Shown here: piece after piece, positions 1 to 12,000 of the stretch
How the letters are laid out: each line of letters begins with the position of its first letter
Numbering within the stretch: position 1 is the stretch's first letter
Assembly: GCA_033296885.1 (NCBI GenBank)
Contig: MU863896.1
Coordinates: forward strand, 1 to 64,000
Source of the DNA: Triangularia verruculosa
Taxonomy: Eukaryota; Ascomycota; Sordariomycetes; Sordariales; Podosporaceae
Direction of reading: 5' to 3'
DNA length: 64,000 nucleotides
Made by a program: the position numbers and the translations under genes
The notes under the pieces: generated by a model
Databases searched by the model: none
The model's input: only the letters and a program-made list of their open reading frames with translations
What the model was told of the DNA's origin: nothing

Positions 1-491
1 ATATAATGCACAAACAAAAAAAACCCCATCCCAAAAAAAACAAAAAAAACAAAAAAAAAAAAATTAAACATGCCAAAAAAATAAATATAATATTTTTTAA
101 AAAAAATTTTTATAACCAATTTGCCCCCCCCCCCCCCCCCCTTTCTCATGTAAAACCAACACCTTGCCCCCATTCCTACCCTACCCTACCCTACCTAACC
201 CCCCCGCAACCCCGGTTTAACCTCAATATAATAAAAAAACCTATAATAATCCAGTGTAACCCCATCCCTAATACCATTTCGCGTCCAAAAACCAAAAAAA
301 AAAAAAAAAAAAGCCCTTCCCATTTCCCTTTGTTTCGTTTCCTGCCTTGTTGCCTAGGTAATTCAATAGTAGTTTAAGCAATAATACCCCTTCCACCCCC
401 TCCCTCCTGAACAAAAATCTTAGTCCTCTCCCCCTCCCCCCCTCAACCCCTATTCTTCTCGTAGTAATTGTGTGCTTCACTCAACTGCCTA
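1..491. other. Low-complexity left edge, 3' flank of the histidine kinase gene
   Basis: AT-rich sequence with long homopolymers: A-runs near 50-61 and 290-311, an 18-base C-run at about 124-141, and a short array of CCCTA-like pentamers at about 176-200. No protein-like reading frame is convincing here. It is probably the 3' untranslated or intergenic sequence of the kinase gene that ends at 492. Confidence 0.6.
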
Positions 492-3400
492 TCAAAAAAA
501 CTTTGACAGCGCCTGGCTCAAATCGATAAAATCCACCGGCTTCGTCACATAGTCATTAAACCCCGCCTCCACACACTTCTCCTGCACATCGCTCATCACG
601 TTCGCGCTCAGCGCAATGATCGGCAGCGTCCTGTTCCTGTTGTTCGGGTTATGATGCACCATCGTGCTCTTCCCCGTCCTCTCCTCCTCCAGCAACTGTT
701 CCACCTCCCACGCTCTAATCTCCCTGCAGGCTTGGTATCCGTCCTTTCTCGGCATGTGGAGGTCACACTTGCATCTCTGTCAGTTACTGTCACAAAGACC
801 GAAAAAAAAAAAAAAAAAACATACCAAAATCAACGCATAATACCCCCTCCCCCTTCCAAACACCATCTCAGTACACTCCACCCCGTCCGCCGCCAACTCC
901 ACCTCCAGCCCAACCCTCCTCAGATACTTCTGCAGCACTTTCTGATTGACCGGATTGTCCTCCACCAGCAGCACCTTATACCCCTTGTTCCCCATCCTCC
1001 TCTCCATGTCAATATAGCTCTGCCTCTGCGAATCCACCAGCTGCTGCGCCGTCGAGCGGTTCCGATCAATACTCAGATCACGCTCCTTGGCCGGGTCGAA
1101 AATCACCGCGAACCTCGACGGCTTGACCGGCTTGTAAATATACGTCACCTTGCTGTCCGAGAGCAAATCGTCATACTTTGTGCCCGCTACCTGCTTGATG
1201 ACTGCCTGTCGCTGGACCGAGTCCGACAGGATGAGGATGCTGGTCTTGCCCAGCATGCTCGAACCCCCGATTTTGTCCATTAGACTGATCAGCTCCTCGG
1301 GTGTAGGCAGGTTGACGACAATGTGCGTGAAATTGACCGAGTCGTCCCCTCCGATCAGGGCGCGGGCCTCGTCGACAGAGGCCACAGCAGCAATCTGATG
1401 GGGAACGTCCTTGGGTAATGTCTGCTCGATGTGCTTGGTGGTAGCTTCGCGACTGTGCGTTTGCGGGCAGATGATTAGGATGGAATACAAAGGGGGGCGA
1501 TAGTTGGCCGAGAGACTCGACCGTTTGGGATCCATCGGCATTGGCGTGGTCCCGGGAGAGATACGATGGGCAGGCATCTCGAGCTTCATCTGCGACAGGT
1601 CCTGACCGCTCGCTCGAGCAGCTTCACTGAACCGCGCCAGGCCACTGACAGAAGACAGAGATGATCGCTCGGTATTCTGAGTCCGACCAGAGGCTCCGGA
1701 CAGCTCCGAGCTACCACTGGAAGCCATGGTCGGTGACCTGAATGCCGAGTCCGTCGTCTGTGGACTGACAGACTGTACATGTTGAAAAGACTCGCGCACA
1801 GCAGACTCTGTCGAGGCGACGCTGACCTCCCGCATGAGCCCCGGTGTTGGTTGAGGAACTGCCGAGCTATCGGGATGGTCGCTGTCAGTTGGCAGCCCAA
1901 ATCTTGCGGTGAACGTAAACGTAGACCCCTTGCCAGGCACAGCAGTCCCGTTCATGGTGCCTCCGTGCAATTCGGCCAACTGGCGCGAAATGACCAAACC
2001 AAGCCCGCTCCCCCCATGTTGTCTGGTGCTGCTTCCGTCAATCTGACTGAAAGGCTTGAAGATCAACTCAGCCTCCTCCTCGGTGAAGCCCCGGCCCGTG
2101 TCGATCACAGAAAACTCCAACATGATCTCGTTTTCCTGGAGCTCAACGCCTTCCGGGATGATGACTTTGCATCGACTAAAGACTTCACCCTGACTAGTAA
2201 ACTTGATGGCATTGCCAATCACGTTGAGCAAGACCTGTCGAATCCGGACCTTGTCTCCCTTGACCCATGCGGGAACGTCCTCTTCCACAACATAGTTGAG
2301 TTCCAGTCGCTTCGCAATGGCCATGGTAGACACCAGCTCGTTCACATCCTCGATCAACGACCGAGTGTGGAACCACTCATAATTCAACTTCATCATGCCC
2401 GCATCCACCTTGGATAGGTCCAAAATGTCGTTGATAATCATGAGCAGACTGTTGGCGCTGGTCTGGATCGTGTTGGTGTAATCCCGCTGTTCTTCGTTGA
2501 GCGTCGTGTCCTGCAAGAAGCTGACCATGCCTGATATGCCGATGAGAGGGGTCCTGATCTCGTGAGACATGTTGCTGAGGAAGCGACTCTTTGAGTCCAT
2601 AGCCTCCTTCAGCTTCGTCTCGAGCAGTTTCAAATCGTTGATGTCCGTGGCCGACCCAAAGAAGGAACTGACGCCATTTCCAAAGTCGACGTTATCGATC
2701 TCGACGCAGCGAACGAGATGCCACCGGTACCCGCCGCTCTTAGAACGCAACCGTATCTCGGTCGTGTACGAGAGCCGCCCGCTACTGTCAGTCGAAACAC
2801 GAATCACGCCCTTCCTGGCAAGCTCGGTAAGATTGGCAGTCGAAAGCTCATAAACCGATCCGCTGCTCGAGCTGTTATGTCGGGACAGCGCCTGGTGTAT
2901 GCCACGAATGTTGCCGTCAGGGGCGACAATCGAGGGCTTTGCAGGCTTGACCGACATCCTGTCGACGGATAGCGAGTGGCCATGGCCTCTCTCACTCTTG
3001 AACGGAGGACTTGGTGATCGTTCAGGAGGAATCTGACATTTGGCGAGGTCGTCGGGGTGCACAAAGTCCATGAAGCCAAGGCCTAGGACATCTTCGAATG
3101 TTTGACCTGTGTACGACAACCATTGTTCATTGGCAAACGTGATGCCTTCGTCTTCGGTGGCTGTGAAGATGATCTGAGGAATCAAGTTGGCAAGCAAACG
3201 GTGCTTGGCCTCGGACATCTCGATTTCCTCTTGTCGCGCAGCCCGAAGTTCCGCAATGTGTTGGTCATGAATGTCCATGTAGGAGCCCAGAAACTGCATG
3301 ATGACACCTCTTTTATCCTTGGAGGCAACAGCTCTGGCATAGAACCACCGATAGGCTCCATCAAACCGTCGAATACGCACCGTTCTCGAGAACTGCTCAC

Positions 3401-6400
3401 CTGTCCGGACTGACTGGCTCCAGAACCTGAGATACTCGTCTCGGTCGTCGGGATGTATGCTCCCCCATGGATCAGCCGCGAGATCGCCAGATGTTTGTCC
3501 ACGGTACGAGAGGAATCTGCTGTTGACCCACACAATTTCACCTGTTTGAGGAAGGGCGACAAAGACATGAGCCGGCAAAGAATCGAGTATGAGACCCTTC
3601 AGCTTATCCGACGGCGGTGTCATCTCGCCTTGAGATAATGATCCGCTCCTTGATGGCGCTGGAATGGTTGACGCTCTCGCAATTGTGGCGCTTGGGGGAA
3701 GCGACTGAAAGGTGGATGCGAAATCGGCGCCATACGAATGGAGCTGGGTATGTTGACGAACCGACCCTGGCGTCGAAGGCAGCTGCTGTTTCTTGTCCCC
3801 CGCACTGATCTTATCATTAAAGGAATCCCTCGATTCCCTGGGACCGGAACGCCTCGATTCTTCCGAGCTTCGACGAACACCCTCCGTACTCTGCGGATCG
3901 GGCTGCCCTGGGCTGAGCAAAGCCGGATCTGACTTACCCCCAGACAATCTTGACGAGGATCTTCTTTCGGCCTCCCTCGAATCCCGTCTTGACCGTGAGG
4001 CTCCAGTAACAGTACCCATCTTGGGCACTGAACTGAAGTAACTGTCTGCATTGACCGGTGCTGGGCTGGCAGTGGGACCGCCCCTCAAGACACCCATTGC
4101 TGTTGGCTCCCAGCCCGGCGTTCCTGTTCCTGTTGGAGAGCCAGCCGTGCTACGTGAAGGGCCGGAATAGTCACTCGGACTGGTGATGCTGCCGGCCAGA
4201 GAACCTCTAGTTGCGTCCTCGGCGTATGCCAGTGAAGCGAGGGCAGTAGGGTCGGCGAGAGGTCTTCCATCTGGACCAAGAGCACCGAAACCTGCCGTTT
4301 GTGGCCTCCTCTTTTGCAGACCATTCAGCTCAATCTCGAGGTTTGTGTAATGACGACAGAGCGAGAAGGACGTGGCGAGATGAGGGGCGAGGTGGTCGAG
4401 GGAGTGGCGAAAGTTGGAAGGATACGGGATGAGGGGGCTCAAAATGGACACGATGGCAATTGGCGCGTGCTTCTCCTTTAGGGGTCGTTCTGGTGAAGAG
4501 TTGGGAATAGCTGAAGCGTCCCCGGACCTGTTGCGCGCGGATATCTTCTGCTCCATAAGAGAAGGGTCGAGCTTGAAGGCTGGATTGGGTTTGGATAAGA
4601 GTACGTGCGTCAGGGGAATGTGCAGCACAGTCCATGAGTTGTCCATGCCAATGGCCTCAGGTGGTCTTATGTCCGTGTAGTCCACAGGCGCAGAGGACGG
4701 ATTGAAGGAGTCCTCGTCCACCATGGCGTCGGTGAAGAATGGGTTCTCGTTAGGGTCAGCTCGCACGGCAGGGGAAGGTGCCGGGGATTGCGACCATGGG
4801 GATGGTGGAGTCTGCTCATATTCCTCGTAACGTGGGTTGGGTGCTTTTGGCTTGTCTTCCTCCATCCGAGACCCAATGCCTGACGCTTTCTTATCCAGAC
4901 CCACTTTTGGAGCTCTTGTTGTAGCTGGAGAGAAGGTTGTAGCGCTGCTGAGAAGCGAAGAGAGCTTGGAAGCAGAGTCGGACCGAGGTCTTCTCGCCGA
5001 CTTGCGTGTACCTTCGGGTGATTTGGGTCGAGCGGGCGTTTTGGTGTCTGGCACTTTATACTCGGCTGAACCTTGAGCGAGATAGGGGTAGCTCCTGGTC
5101 AACGCCACCACCCGACCTCGCTCCAACACGCGCATGACCCCATTGTGGTCGATCAACGGATCGGCCTCATAGTCAAGGGCCTGCAGAACATTCAAAATCT
5201 TGCCGTTCCCTTTTCTAGGCCCCGTCATGGGCGCTTCCCAGCTCGGGATATCCTGTTGCTGATGTTCCTCCAACGCATCATGCTCCTCCAGGGCCTGCTG
5301 GTTCAGGGCAGTCGTGTTATAGTCGTCGAGATCTTCAGGAGTCTCGAGAGTGGGGGCCGCATGACTGGTCTTGCTTCTGGAAAGAAAATGAGGTCGTCGA
5401 GGGGCGGCCTGCGGCGCTCGTTCGCTGGTCACAGTGCGTGCTTCCTTTTTATCCTCATATGAAGTGTAAGAGTGCCTGCTTTGCAATCCTGGACGAACTG
5501 GCGGTTGTTGCTGTTGTTGTGTGGGGGACTCTGCAGGATGGGAAGGTCCTTCAGAGAGATCGTCAATGCTGCTTGGCATCAGACTGGACCCCTTTGCAAG
5601 ATAACCCAAGCTCAAAACATCTTCCCGGTGAGCATTGTAAGTTGCCTTTTGGCCCCATGGAACGTTTTCGATATCTGTTGAATCTGCCGGAATGGCCAGC
5701 GTGACCCTTTCAGCCTTGTACACATCCACCATGATTTGCACAACCGTGTTCCACCAGGCATCCAAGCCGGGCTCGGCAGACAGCATCAATGTTAGATCAT
5801 AAAGATTAGGACTGGGGAACTCATACTGCTCTCCCGCAGATTGCGAATATCCTGGAGGAAGGAACGTCGTAGCGGAGGCTGGCGTCGATGGGTTCGAGAG
5901 TACGCTATCGTGGCCCTTGAAGATGTCGAAGCCATGCGGAGCGCCCCTCGGAGGGACGGTTGGCGAAAGTGTCGTGAAGGGCCGATGTATCGATGCTGGT
6001 ATCATGCCTGGAGGGGCCATGCGAGGAAATGGATACGAAGGCGTATTAGCTATCGGTCCTGGCGTATAACCTCCTCGAACGGTATTACCGGACTCGGTTG
6101 ACGATGTGAGAGTGACGTCTGAACCGGACGAATGGAACACCTGTGGAGGTGAGGTCTCCTCTTGGATAGGAGACACACGCACAGGTCCAGGCATGGCGAT
6201 GGTTTCACCCCTTAGGGGGGCTTCTCTTCTTTCGATATGCCGAGCCAGATTCTCCCGATACTCGTTCAACTGCCGCTGAGCGTCCCTCGGTTCAGCGTCA
6301 CCAAACTTTCCTGCCCTACCCTGTCCAACCAGTCTGGGACCAGTTTCATTCCTTGGCGTGGTATCGTTATCGCGCGCCCTTGGGTGACTGGTTGGTGATA

Positions 6401-6776
6401 GTCCGTCTGGAGACTCATCCACGCCGTCATATTTTTCTTTAAATTTCAACGCCTTCTTTCCCGGGTGTTGAGGAGGCGGATCAGGGGTGGCAGACGGCTG
6501 GAACCCTCTGCTGCTCCCCAGATCCCCCGTCATTTGTTGTGGTTTTGCAATCAGCGTCGAACTCCCAGACAGAATTGCACCACCATCACTGTCGTCAGCT
6601 TCACAGGGATCAACAACACTACTCTTGGCCACAGTGGTCTCGACAGCAGCGGCACTCGTGATATCTGGTGGCAGTGTCGTCGTCGTGGAGCTTGTCGTCA
6701 GCTCAGCCGCCTTCTTGGATGGTCGTGAGGCAGATTTTAACCTGGCTTTTCGTGGTTTGTGACCTCTCCTTCGCAT
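492..6776 (-). CDS. PAS-domain hybrid histidine kinase with response-regulator domains
   Basis: Two exons, 6776-825 and 767-492, joined by a 57-nt intron, give about 2075 residues. Order seen: a long Ser/Pro-rich N-terminus with a possible GAF-like segment (about 320-400 and 700-800), PAS/PAC 1 (about 1058-1170), PAS/PAC 2 (about 1193-1375), a HisKA H-box MSHEIRTP (about 1402), HATPase N, G1 (DTGRGF) and G2 (GSGLGL) boxes (about 1515-1590), a degenerate receiver-like domain (about 1760-1895), and a true receiver starting VLLVEDNPVNQKV with CDLHMP (Asp at 1986) and a KP Lys near the end. Such kinases autophosphorylate on His, pass phosphate to the receiver Asp, and signal through the YPD1 phosphotransfer protein to SSK1/SKN7-type regulators. 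There are no transmembrane segments, so it is probably cytosolic. The ligand and fungal HHK class are not assigned. The start follows the longest open frame. Confidence 0.92.
768..824 (-). other. Intron splitting the receiver domain next to the phospho-acceptor Asp
   Basis: On the minus strand the donor is GTATGT after ALIL and the acceptor is GCAAG before CDLHMP. The intron carries an 18-base T tract (A on the plus strand, 802-819) just after the donor. Retention would end the protein after about 15 extra residues and remove the Asp. Confidence 0.85.
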
Positions 6777-9288
6777 TCCCTCATGCAGACGGATTCGGAC
6801 GCTCCTGGGATCTAAAATCCCCCGCAGTGACGTCGATGGCAGGCGGCCGCGCAGGCTCGGGTCGGTACTCGTGCACGCATCCGCTGCAGCAAAAGCCAGA
6901 GAGGTTCGGTGGGGGTTGGGGGCGAGAGATGGAGAGAAGCTGCTTCTCTAGCACTCCAAGCACATATGAGACGGAAAAAATGGAGAGGTGAAGTCAAAGC
7001 AATGCGGCTAACACTGTGACGTGACGATGGGTCTGAGCAGAGGGCTGAAACTGTGTCGGTGTTTGTGCGGGTGCGTTTGGTTTGGACTGGCTTGAACTGG
7101 TTTGGTGTGTGTGTGGTGGGTGGGTTTACTGTAGAAGTTGGCAGCAAAACACCCCAAGCGGCCCAAAAGGGGACTATGACGTGATGCTGCTGGTCAAGGC
7201 GGCGGCGGCGACATGCGAGGCGGCGCGAACCCTTGCGACGCCCTGACTGCCGGGACCGTCGGATTTCTCTGATTTTACTCTGATCACGAAACAATATCGT
7301 ATAGTGTCTCCTCGAAATAAGTCACACCTTTGGGCCCTACTCTACCGTCTGCGTTTGATCATGGAATTCCTCTGCTGTCCGGTTAAACCGTGCTTGCATT
7401 GTAAAGCTGGTGGATAACAGGGCCCTCGCATCGCGGGGAGGATGGCGCTTCGTGCCTTGCTTTCACTTGCTCAGTAGCACTGCCCTTGTCGGTTGCTCGG
7501 CCAGGTGTCCGCTGCCGCCGTGGCTGCTTTTTATATTTGGGGGTCCTCTCTCCCCCTCTCACGGGACGCCAGATTGACTCGATCACTCGGTCAGGGTCCA
7601 ATAATGCATTGACAAGACGCGGCCTACGGGTCCTATATAATGAGCTGGCCGTACTATTGGTATCCAATCCAAGCCGACTCCAGTCTGACAGCAAATCCAA
7701 CATCCCACAGCCTCAGAGACAGAAAGAGAAAAAAAAACACGCGCGCTCAAGATGCGATTGGACCGCCGCCGAGGTCGATGATGTCGCTTGTGGAATTTGG
7801 GACCTTCAGCTGGCATTTCCTGGGGAGACTGATACAGCACAGCAGAGCAAACTGAATCTGCAGAGATGACACGACAAGCACGGTTCCGTCCCGTCGGCGA
7901 CCATGTCTTGCTCCCCGATACCACGCACCCCACCTCCCACCGCCTCGACAAGAGTTGCAACCAATTCTCCGGAGCTTCCAAATTGAGCTTGCTGCGACAC
8001 CTTCTCCAAGCAGGAGATCTCCCGGTGCTTTTTTGCATCGGGTGGGTGGTGTGAGTGTGGGCTGGGCCCATCATCTTCGGCCGGCACCTCTCATGTGTCT
8101 TGAACTTCGGGAGGCAATTATATTCTCCAAATCTCTCCCCCGAATTGAAAGACAACGCTAGGGATATTCGATCTTGTAGATCTACTGACTATGCAAGGAG
8201 CTATCTCGTTTGGATTCCGATCGTGATGGACACACTCTTAAAGATGGGAAAATTCATTTGGGGCAGATGCCGCTGATGACCGATGGTAACATTTCCATAT
8301 CGGATCTCCAATGGAACATTACGTCAGAGGCGCCAGGGATAACCGATGAGAGGCGGGGCAACCATGCGCTGCAAGGGCGCCGCCGGTGTGATTCGTCGGT
8401 TTGGGGACAAGCCTCACTGTGTTGAGACAACCTCCTCACACAGTCCTGCAGTCGTGCCTGACCACCTTCTCGACATATCGCTGCCTCGTTCGCAGGAAAC
8501 AGCGGAACTCTTTGATCCGGAGTATTTCTTGGCCATCTCCCGATCGATGGGAGGTCACAAACTGCCGATCACCGGAGTCGGGGAGATGCTGGGCTGAAGG
8601 GCGGTGATGACATGTCCAGCATGAGAACTGCTGTGAAGAATTCCGCAATGTACGTTTCAACATAATTATGCCTCACGTGGGCAGGATCATGACCTGACAA
8701 AGTCGTCATAATCGGATCTGACCGAACCACAGAGACCTGCGTCGAAAGCTTTCAATCAGGGAATTGTCTACCTAGTGTAGAGAAATGCGCCGGACTTGTC
8801 ATGTCGGTGGGGGCCCAAGACCCCGTTGGTGTGGCGCTACATGTACCGGTCGGATACGGCCCGGTCAGCTGGGACGGAGCCGGAGGCTATGGTGTACATT
8901 CCGGCAGCCGATAGCTCCACTTTTCCCGGAACAATAGAATTAATGTCTAGGGTCCATTGGTTGTATGTATAGTGAGGGCACTTGGGCGGTTGTGGGCGTT
9001 TTAGATGCCTAAACCAACAAAGTCACCAGTGAAAGTAGGAGAGATAACCATTTTCTGTCTCGAAATACAGATACTGCGTCAAGACCCTTTCATCACACAG
9101 AAAGAAAGAAATGGGACCTGGGCCATCAACTCACAGCACAAGGCTAGTGCCCTGATTGGCCATAAGCCAATTCACTTGCCCCACCAGACCTGCGAGGCTA
9201 CTGCGGGTTCTTGAACTTATCAGGCAGCCTCGCCGTCCCATCTCCAAATCCTCGACAACCTGAAAAAAAAAAACATCCCAATTCTACG
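6777..9288. other. Intergenic region between the histidine kinase and SSL1
   Basis: About 2.5 kb between two divergently transcribed genes. Open frames here are short and have no recognisable family. It holds CRE-like TGACG sites close to the kinase start (listed separately), a TATA-like CTATATAAT near 7633, and one CACGTG at 8674-8679. No RNA gene is visible. Confidence 0.6.
6828..7184. promoter_or_regulatory. Cluster of CRE-like TGACG motifs upstream of the kinase
   Basis: TGACGTC at 6828-6834, TGACGTGACG at 7017-7026 and TGACGTGA at 7177-7184 lie 52, 241 and 401 nt upstream of the kinase start codon. They match the core bound by fungal ATF/CREB bZIP factors. Occupancy is inference. Confidence 0.4.
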
Positions 9289-10892
9289 ATGGCCGACTCC
9301 GACGACGAATATGTCGGGGCCCTCTCTGGCGACGATGCCGGGGTTGACAGCGCCTACGGAACACGGTCGAAAGATGGGAAGGGCAAAGGAGGTCAGAAAA
9401 ATAAGGGCAACCGCAAAGCAGCCTGGGAAGAGGTTCACCGGGCGTGGGACGAGGTGGCCATTGCCGAAGATGGCAGCATCTCAGTGGCAGAGTTGATCGA
9501 GGCCGAGAAGCGCCGGCGGTTGATGCGGGATACCACCCCGATACAACGCGGAATCATACGGCACGTAATGCTGGTACTGGACATGAGCATCGCGATGGCA
9601 GAGAAGGACCTGCTGCCAAACCGCTTCTCCCTCACATTCTCATACGCTGTGGACTTTGTGCGCGTGTTTTTCGAGCAAAACCCAATCAGTCAGCTGGGGA
9701 TCATCGGCATGCGCGACGGCATCGCTGTCCGGATCAGCGACATGAGCGGGAATCCGGCAGAGCACATCGAGAAGCTACGGCAATGGGCGCAAAAGGACCC
9801 TCTAGGAAACCCAAGTCTCCAGAATGCCCTCGAGATGTGTCGCGGTGCTCTATAGTATGTCCTCCCAATACTCCAACCCTCGTCACTAAAGTTAACAACC
9901 TCTTTTTCTGCTCCAGCCACACCCCCTCCCACGGCACCCGCGAAGTCCTCATCATCTCCGGCGCCCACCTCTCCTCCGACCCCGGCGACATCTCCGACAC
10001 CATCACCTCCCTCATCGCCGACCGCCTCCGCGTCTCCATCATCGGCCTCGCCGCCCAAGTCGCCATCTGCGCCGAGCTCTGCTCCCGCACCAACGACAAC
10101 GACGACTCCCAATACCGCATCGCCCTCCACGAGCAGCACTTTCACGAGCTCTTCCTCGCCGCCACAACACCCCCCGCCACCTACGAGCCAGAACAATCAA
10201 ACGCCTCCCTCCTCATGATGGGCTTCCCCTCCCGCACGCTCGCGACAAAAGATTACGTGTCCCTTTGCGCCTGCCACAACAAGCCAACGAGAGAAGGCTA
10301 CTCCTGCACCCGTTGCAGAACAAAAGTCTGCCGGCTGCCGGCCTCCTGTCCGGTGTGCGGGCTCACTCTTATCCTCAGCACCCATCTGGCGAGATCATAC
10401 CATCACTTATTCCCGCTGAAATCGTGGGTGCCAGTTCCATGGGCAGAAGCCAAGAAGTCGACCGCGTGCTATTCCTGCCAGACGCCTTTCCCACCGATAC
10501 CAAAGGTAACACCAAAAATCAAGTTAAAGGTGAAGGAGCCGTCGGTTGGGGGACAGACGGCGGCTAATGTGGCAAAGGCGAAGGGGAAGGGGGAGGTGCC
10601 GGCGGCTAATGTGGCAAAGGCGAAGGGGAAGGGGGAGGTGCCGGCGAGGACGAGCACCAGCACGGCGGCGCCGACACCGGGGTTGCTGCCTGAGGCGGTC
10701 AAGGCGGGGGTTAGTGAGAGCGGGAGGTACAAGTGTCCGGAGTGCGAGGAGCACTTTTGCATTGATTGCGATATCTTTGCGCATGAGATGATTCATAACT
10801 GCGCGGGGTGTTTGACGCGGCCGCCGAGGAGACAACAGCAGCAGACGCAACAGGTTGGGAATGGGGGAGGGGAGGCGATGGAGATTGATTAA
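9289..10892 (+). CDS. SSL1: TFIIH core subunit Ssl1 (p44)
   Basis: Exons 9289-9854 and 9917-10892 give 513 residues. The 62-nt intron (GTATGT...CCAG) joins the highly conserved YHTPSHGTREVL. Ssl1/p44 is a core TFIIH subunit that stimulates the Rad3/XPD helicase in nucleotide-excision repair and RNA polymerase II initiation. A von Willebrand A fold starts near residue 90 (LVLDMSIAMAEKDLLPNR). A first cysteine cluster follows (CACHNK..CTRCRTKVC..CPVCGL, about 305-345), then a C-terminal RING-like zinc region (CYSCQTPFP, then YKCPECEEHFCIDCDIFAHE..NCAGC). A low-complexity insert between the two zinc modules contains a perfect tandem duplication. The start ATG is the first one before the acidic N-terminus. 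Confidence 0.95.
10560..10643 (+). repeat. Perfect 42-bp tandem duplication inside SSL1
   Basis: Two identical, in-frame 42-base units (10560-10601 and 10602-10643) each encode AANVAKAKGKGEVP. They sit in the linker between the zinc regions of Ssl1. Confidence 0.95.
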
Positions 10893-11303
10893 TGATGATA
10901 CTTTTTTGGACATATTGAGCGGAGCATAGAAGAGAGCGATTTGTTTATAACGTTTTGAGGGGGCGTTTACCAAAGGGACAGAAACCAAAACAGGACAACT
11001 TGGGAAATTCGTGTTTTAGCAAGCGGAAGATGGGATTTGGAGAGTTGTAAAGAAAGATAATGACCACGTTATGGCCTGGTTCATGAGTATGGGTATCTGA
11101 TGCTCATTTGTCATTAACAGAGTGATTATATAGACTCTCAGATATGTAACAATTCCCCAGCCCAATCCAATCGAACCCCCCCCCACCCCCTATAAAACTC
11201 CATTCATCCATGCAAAAAAAGTGCGCGCGTGTGTGTGTATATCAAGCAAACAAGCAATCCCATCCAAAACGCCTTCTAGACTTCATAAGGGCACTCAAGC
11301 AGC
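10893..11303. other. Convergent 3' region between SSL1 and VPS20
   Basis: A 411-nt spacer between convergent genes, presumably both 3' UTRs and terminators. It has a C-run near 11177 and a GTGTGT stretch near 11227. No gene is seen. Confidence 0.6.
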
Positions 11304-12000
11304 CTAAGCAGGAATCGCCTCCCTCCTCTCCCCCGCCACCGGTTTCTTCACCTCCTGCCTCTCCCCATTTACCTCTGGCAACTCTGTATCCGGCACATCA
11401 GGCAACCTCCCCACCCCCTCCTCCACCACTTTCTGTCCCGTCGGCGCCATCTCCGCCTCCAACCTCATCAACTCCTCCTCCACCTCCTCCTCATCCTGCA
11501 CGCTGATCCTCCCGCCCAGCATCTCGCTGACCTCCTTTTGGTACTCAATCTCTTCCGCTGTCTCCCCCATTAATTTCTCTACTTTATCGATCCCGCCCAT
11601 CTCGGCGTGGATTTCTTTGAGGACTTTTGTTCCTTGCTGTAAGCCAAAGACGACGTCTTTTTGGATGAGGGCGAACTCGACGGAGGAGACGAGTTTTTCG
11701 AGCTGTTCGAGTTGCTGGTCGGTTTTGGCGAGGAGGGATTCTTGGTATTTCTTGCGGCGGAGGGCGAGGAGGGCGCGGGGTTTGTCGTTTTGGGAAAGGA
11801 GGGTGCGGGCGATGGCGGTTTCGCGCGAGGTGAGGTGGGTGATGCGGCGTTGGTATTGGTGGAGGCGGTCGCGTTGGAGTTTTAGGTCGTAGATTGCTCT
11901 GTGGACATGCGGTGAGTAAAGGGTTGTTGTTGGGGGTGGGAGGGTGATGGAAGGGAACATACTGATCCTGGGCGGTGATCTTGCTGGAGTTGCCGCCCAT
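11304..12000 (-). CDS. VPS20: ESCRT-III subunit Vps20 (CHMP6-like)
   Basis: Exons 12000-11963 and 11898-11304, with a 64-nt intron, give 210 residues. The N-terminus MGGNSSKITAQDQ has Gly2 in an N-myristoylation context, typical of Vps20/CHMP6. It continues AIYDLKLQRDRLHQYQRRI, the Snf7-family helical hairpin rich in basic residues, and then an acidic C-terminal half. Vps20 nucleates Snf7 polymerisation on endosomes downstream of ESCRT-II during multivesicular body sorting. The start is fixed by the myristoylation motif and by the short first exon, whose donor (GTATGT) joins CA|A GCA in frame. It converges with SSL1. Confidence 0.92.

Noticed and set aside
176..200. CCCTA pentamers resembling a telomere
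   Set aside because: Fungal telomeres are usually (CCCTAA)n hexamers in long runs; this is a short, imperfect pentamer run.
9690..10196. 168-codon Gly/Val-rich minus frame
   Set aside because: Shadow frame of GC-rich SSL1 coding sequence.
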